From NCBI GenBank assembly GCA_050697555.1, contig JBOHAD010000063.1, positions 1 through 13,511 on the forward strand: a stretch of 13,511 nt of DNA. The letters are read 5' to 3'. Shown piece by piece: positions 12,508-13,511 of the stretch. Origin of the DNA: DASQWP01 sp050697555. GTDB taxonomy: Bacteria; Actinomycetota; Thermoleophilia; Gaiellales; Gaiellaceae. Position numbers and translations under genes: made by a program. Within the stretch, counting starts at the first letter, position 1. The number at the start of each line of letters is the position of its first letter. Under the pieces are notes generated by a model. That model had not been told where the DNA came from. It worked only from the letters and a program-made list of their open reading frames with translations, and did not search any database.

Positions 12508-13511
12508 ATGGCGGCCGAGCGCGGACGTGAGTACGTCGAGACGCTTGTGATCGGAGGCGGGCAGGCGGGCCTGTCGATGGGGTACCAGCTGTCGCGGCGC
12601 GATCTGCCCTACAAGATCGTCGATGCCAACCCACGTATCGGCGACGTGTGGCGCAACCGTTGGGACTCATTCCGGCTGTTCACCCCCAACCGACTTAATC
12701 GGCTTCCGGGGATGCGCTTCCCCGGATTTCGCTGGGGGTTTGCCAGCAAGGACGAGTGGGCCGATCACCTCGAGTCCTATGCCCGGAAGTTCGACCTTCA
12801 GGTCGAGACGGGAGTCAGGGTGGAGAAACTGACTCGGGAAGGGGATCGCTTCATCGCCATCTCAGGCGACCGACGATTCGAAGCAGACAACGTCGTGGTT
12901 GCGATGTCGAGCTGGCAGCGCCCGCGGGTTCCCGATCTCGCGTCCGAACTCGATCGCCGGATCGTCCAACTTCACGTCGCCGAGTACAAGAACCCGCGCC
13001 AGCTCCAAGAGGGAGACGTCCTCGTCGTGGGAGCAGGCAATTCTGGAGCCGAGATCGCCATCGAGGTGGCACGGACTCACAAGGTGATGCTGTCGGGTCC
13101 AAGCACGGGCGCGATCCCCTTCCGGCCCGAAAGCGTTGTCGCCCGTGTCCTGATGCCGATCATCGGTCGGATCATCTTCCACCGGCTGTTAACGATCAGG
13201 ACTCCCATCGGGAAGAAAGTTCGTCCGAAGATGATCTCGAGCGGCGAACCTCTGATCCGAGTCAAGCCCAAAGACCTCAAGGCCGCGGGCGTCGAACGCG
13301 TTTCTCGGGTCACCGACGTTCACGACGGATCGCCGCAACTCGAGGACGGCCGCACCGTGGAGGTCGCCAACGTCGTGTGGTGTACGCCCGTCTGCCTGCT
13401 GGGCTACGTACATCCGCTGCGAGACTTCTCGTTCCCCTCGGATGCGGCGGCACGGATGAGCGCTTTGCATGCCCAGCGCCACACCTCCCTCGCCTCTCGG
13501 GGCTTGACGCC
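12508..13511 (+). CDS. Flavin-containing monooxygenase-like NAD(P)/FAD oxidoreductase, 3' end outside window
   Basis: The first 334 codons of an FAD/NADPH oxidoreductase are present. ATG 12508 is preceded by GAGGAGG (12494-12500) with seven bases of spacing. The FAD-binding motif VIGGGQAGLSMGYQL is near residue 14. The WRNRWDSFRLFTPNRLNRLPG segment is typical of single-component flavin monooxygenases. A second nucleotide-binding motif, VVGAGNSGAEIAIE, follows near residue 172 and would bind NADPH. The usual A/C-TGF segment late in the fold reads WCTPVCLL here, and the last ~40 codons match poorly, so a frameshift near 13385 or divergence is possible. The substrate is unknown. Expression is probably released when the PadR repressor binds its inducer. 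Confidence 0.85.
   Translation, partial: MAAERGREYVETLVIGGGQAGLSMGYQLSRRDLPYKIVDANPRIGDVWRNRWDSFRLFTPNRLNRLPGMRFPGFRWGFASKDEWADHLESYARKFDLQVETGVRVEKLTREGDRFIAISGDRRFEADNVVVAMSSWQRPRVPDLASELDRRIVQLHVAEYKNPRQLQEGDVLVVGAGNSGAEIAIEVARTHKVMLSGPSTGAIPFRPESVVARVLMPIIGRIIFHRLLTIRTPIGKKVRPKMISSGEPLIRVKPKDLKAAGVERVSRVTDVHDGSPQLEDGRTVEVANVVWCTPVCLLGYVHPLRDFSFPSDAAARMSALHAQRHTSLASRGLT

Overview
The window reads as high-GC actinobacterial DNA. Coding frames have G/C-rich third positions. The genes include DrrA-type ABC exporters, a class III cyclase, an ECF41 sigma factor, and PadR/MarR-controlled divergent units, one with a probable leaderless transcript. The tRNA-Asp-derived dispersed repeats make me lean towards Thermoleophilia (Gaiellales/Solirubrobacterales-like), but that placement rests on memory of such repeats and is an inference.

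Layout. 1-172: the outer end of an IS110-family element plus its flank; a near-copy recurs at 8533-8703. 285-3337: a MarR regulator divergent from a three-gene ABC exporter operon (ATPase, permease, permease) joined by GTGA overlaps, with a 37-bp palindromic operator over the intergenic promoter. 3340-3830: gene debris, comprising the 3' half of a tRNA-Asp, a zinc-type alcohol dehydrogenase tail and a sigma region 4 scrap. 3781-5235: a membrane-anchored class III adenylate cyclase (minus). 5542-6960: a second patchwork with a frameshifted GNAT tail, an intact DUF1801 protein, and an aldose 1-epimerase lacking its N-terminal part. 7271-7315: a second identical tRNA-Asp 3' half.

7375-8654: an IS110-group element with a DEDD/Ser transposase and a ~230-bp structured leader that is the natural place for a bridge RNA. 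Comparison with an apparently unoccupied relative of the target at 11172-11189 lets both ends be placed. 8749-10759: a complete ECF41 module, with an autoregulated-type promoter (TGTCACA, 16 bp, CGTC), an NAD-dependent epimerase-like partner gene, the ECF41 sigma factor with its C-terminal regulatory domain, and a terminator. 10760-11424: non-coding, with more integration-type repeats and a nested hairpin. 11425-11628: a doubtful small ORF. 11709-13511: a PadR repressor divergent from a flavin monooxygenase-like gene cut by the window end; two 17-bp operators lie across a near-consensus promoter.

Overall this is an accessory region: three small regulated modules separated by scars of integration and IS110 transposition. 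The most interesting parts are the IS110 leader and its target-site family, the covarying 11-bp tandem repeats at those targets, and the textbook ECF41 promoter.
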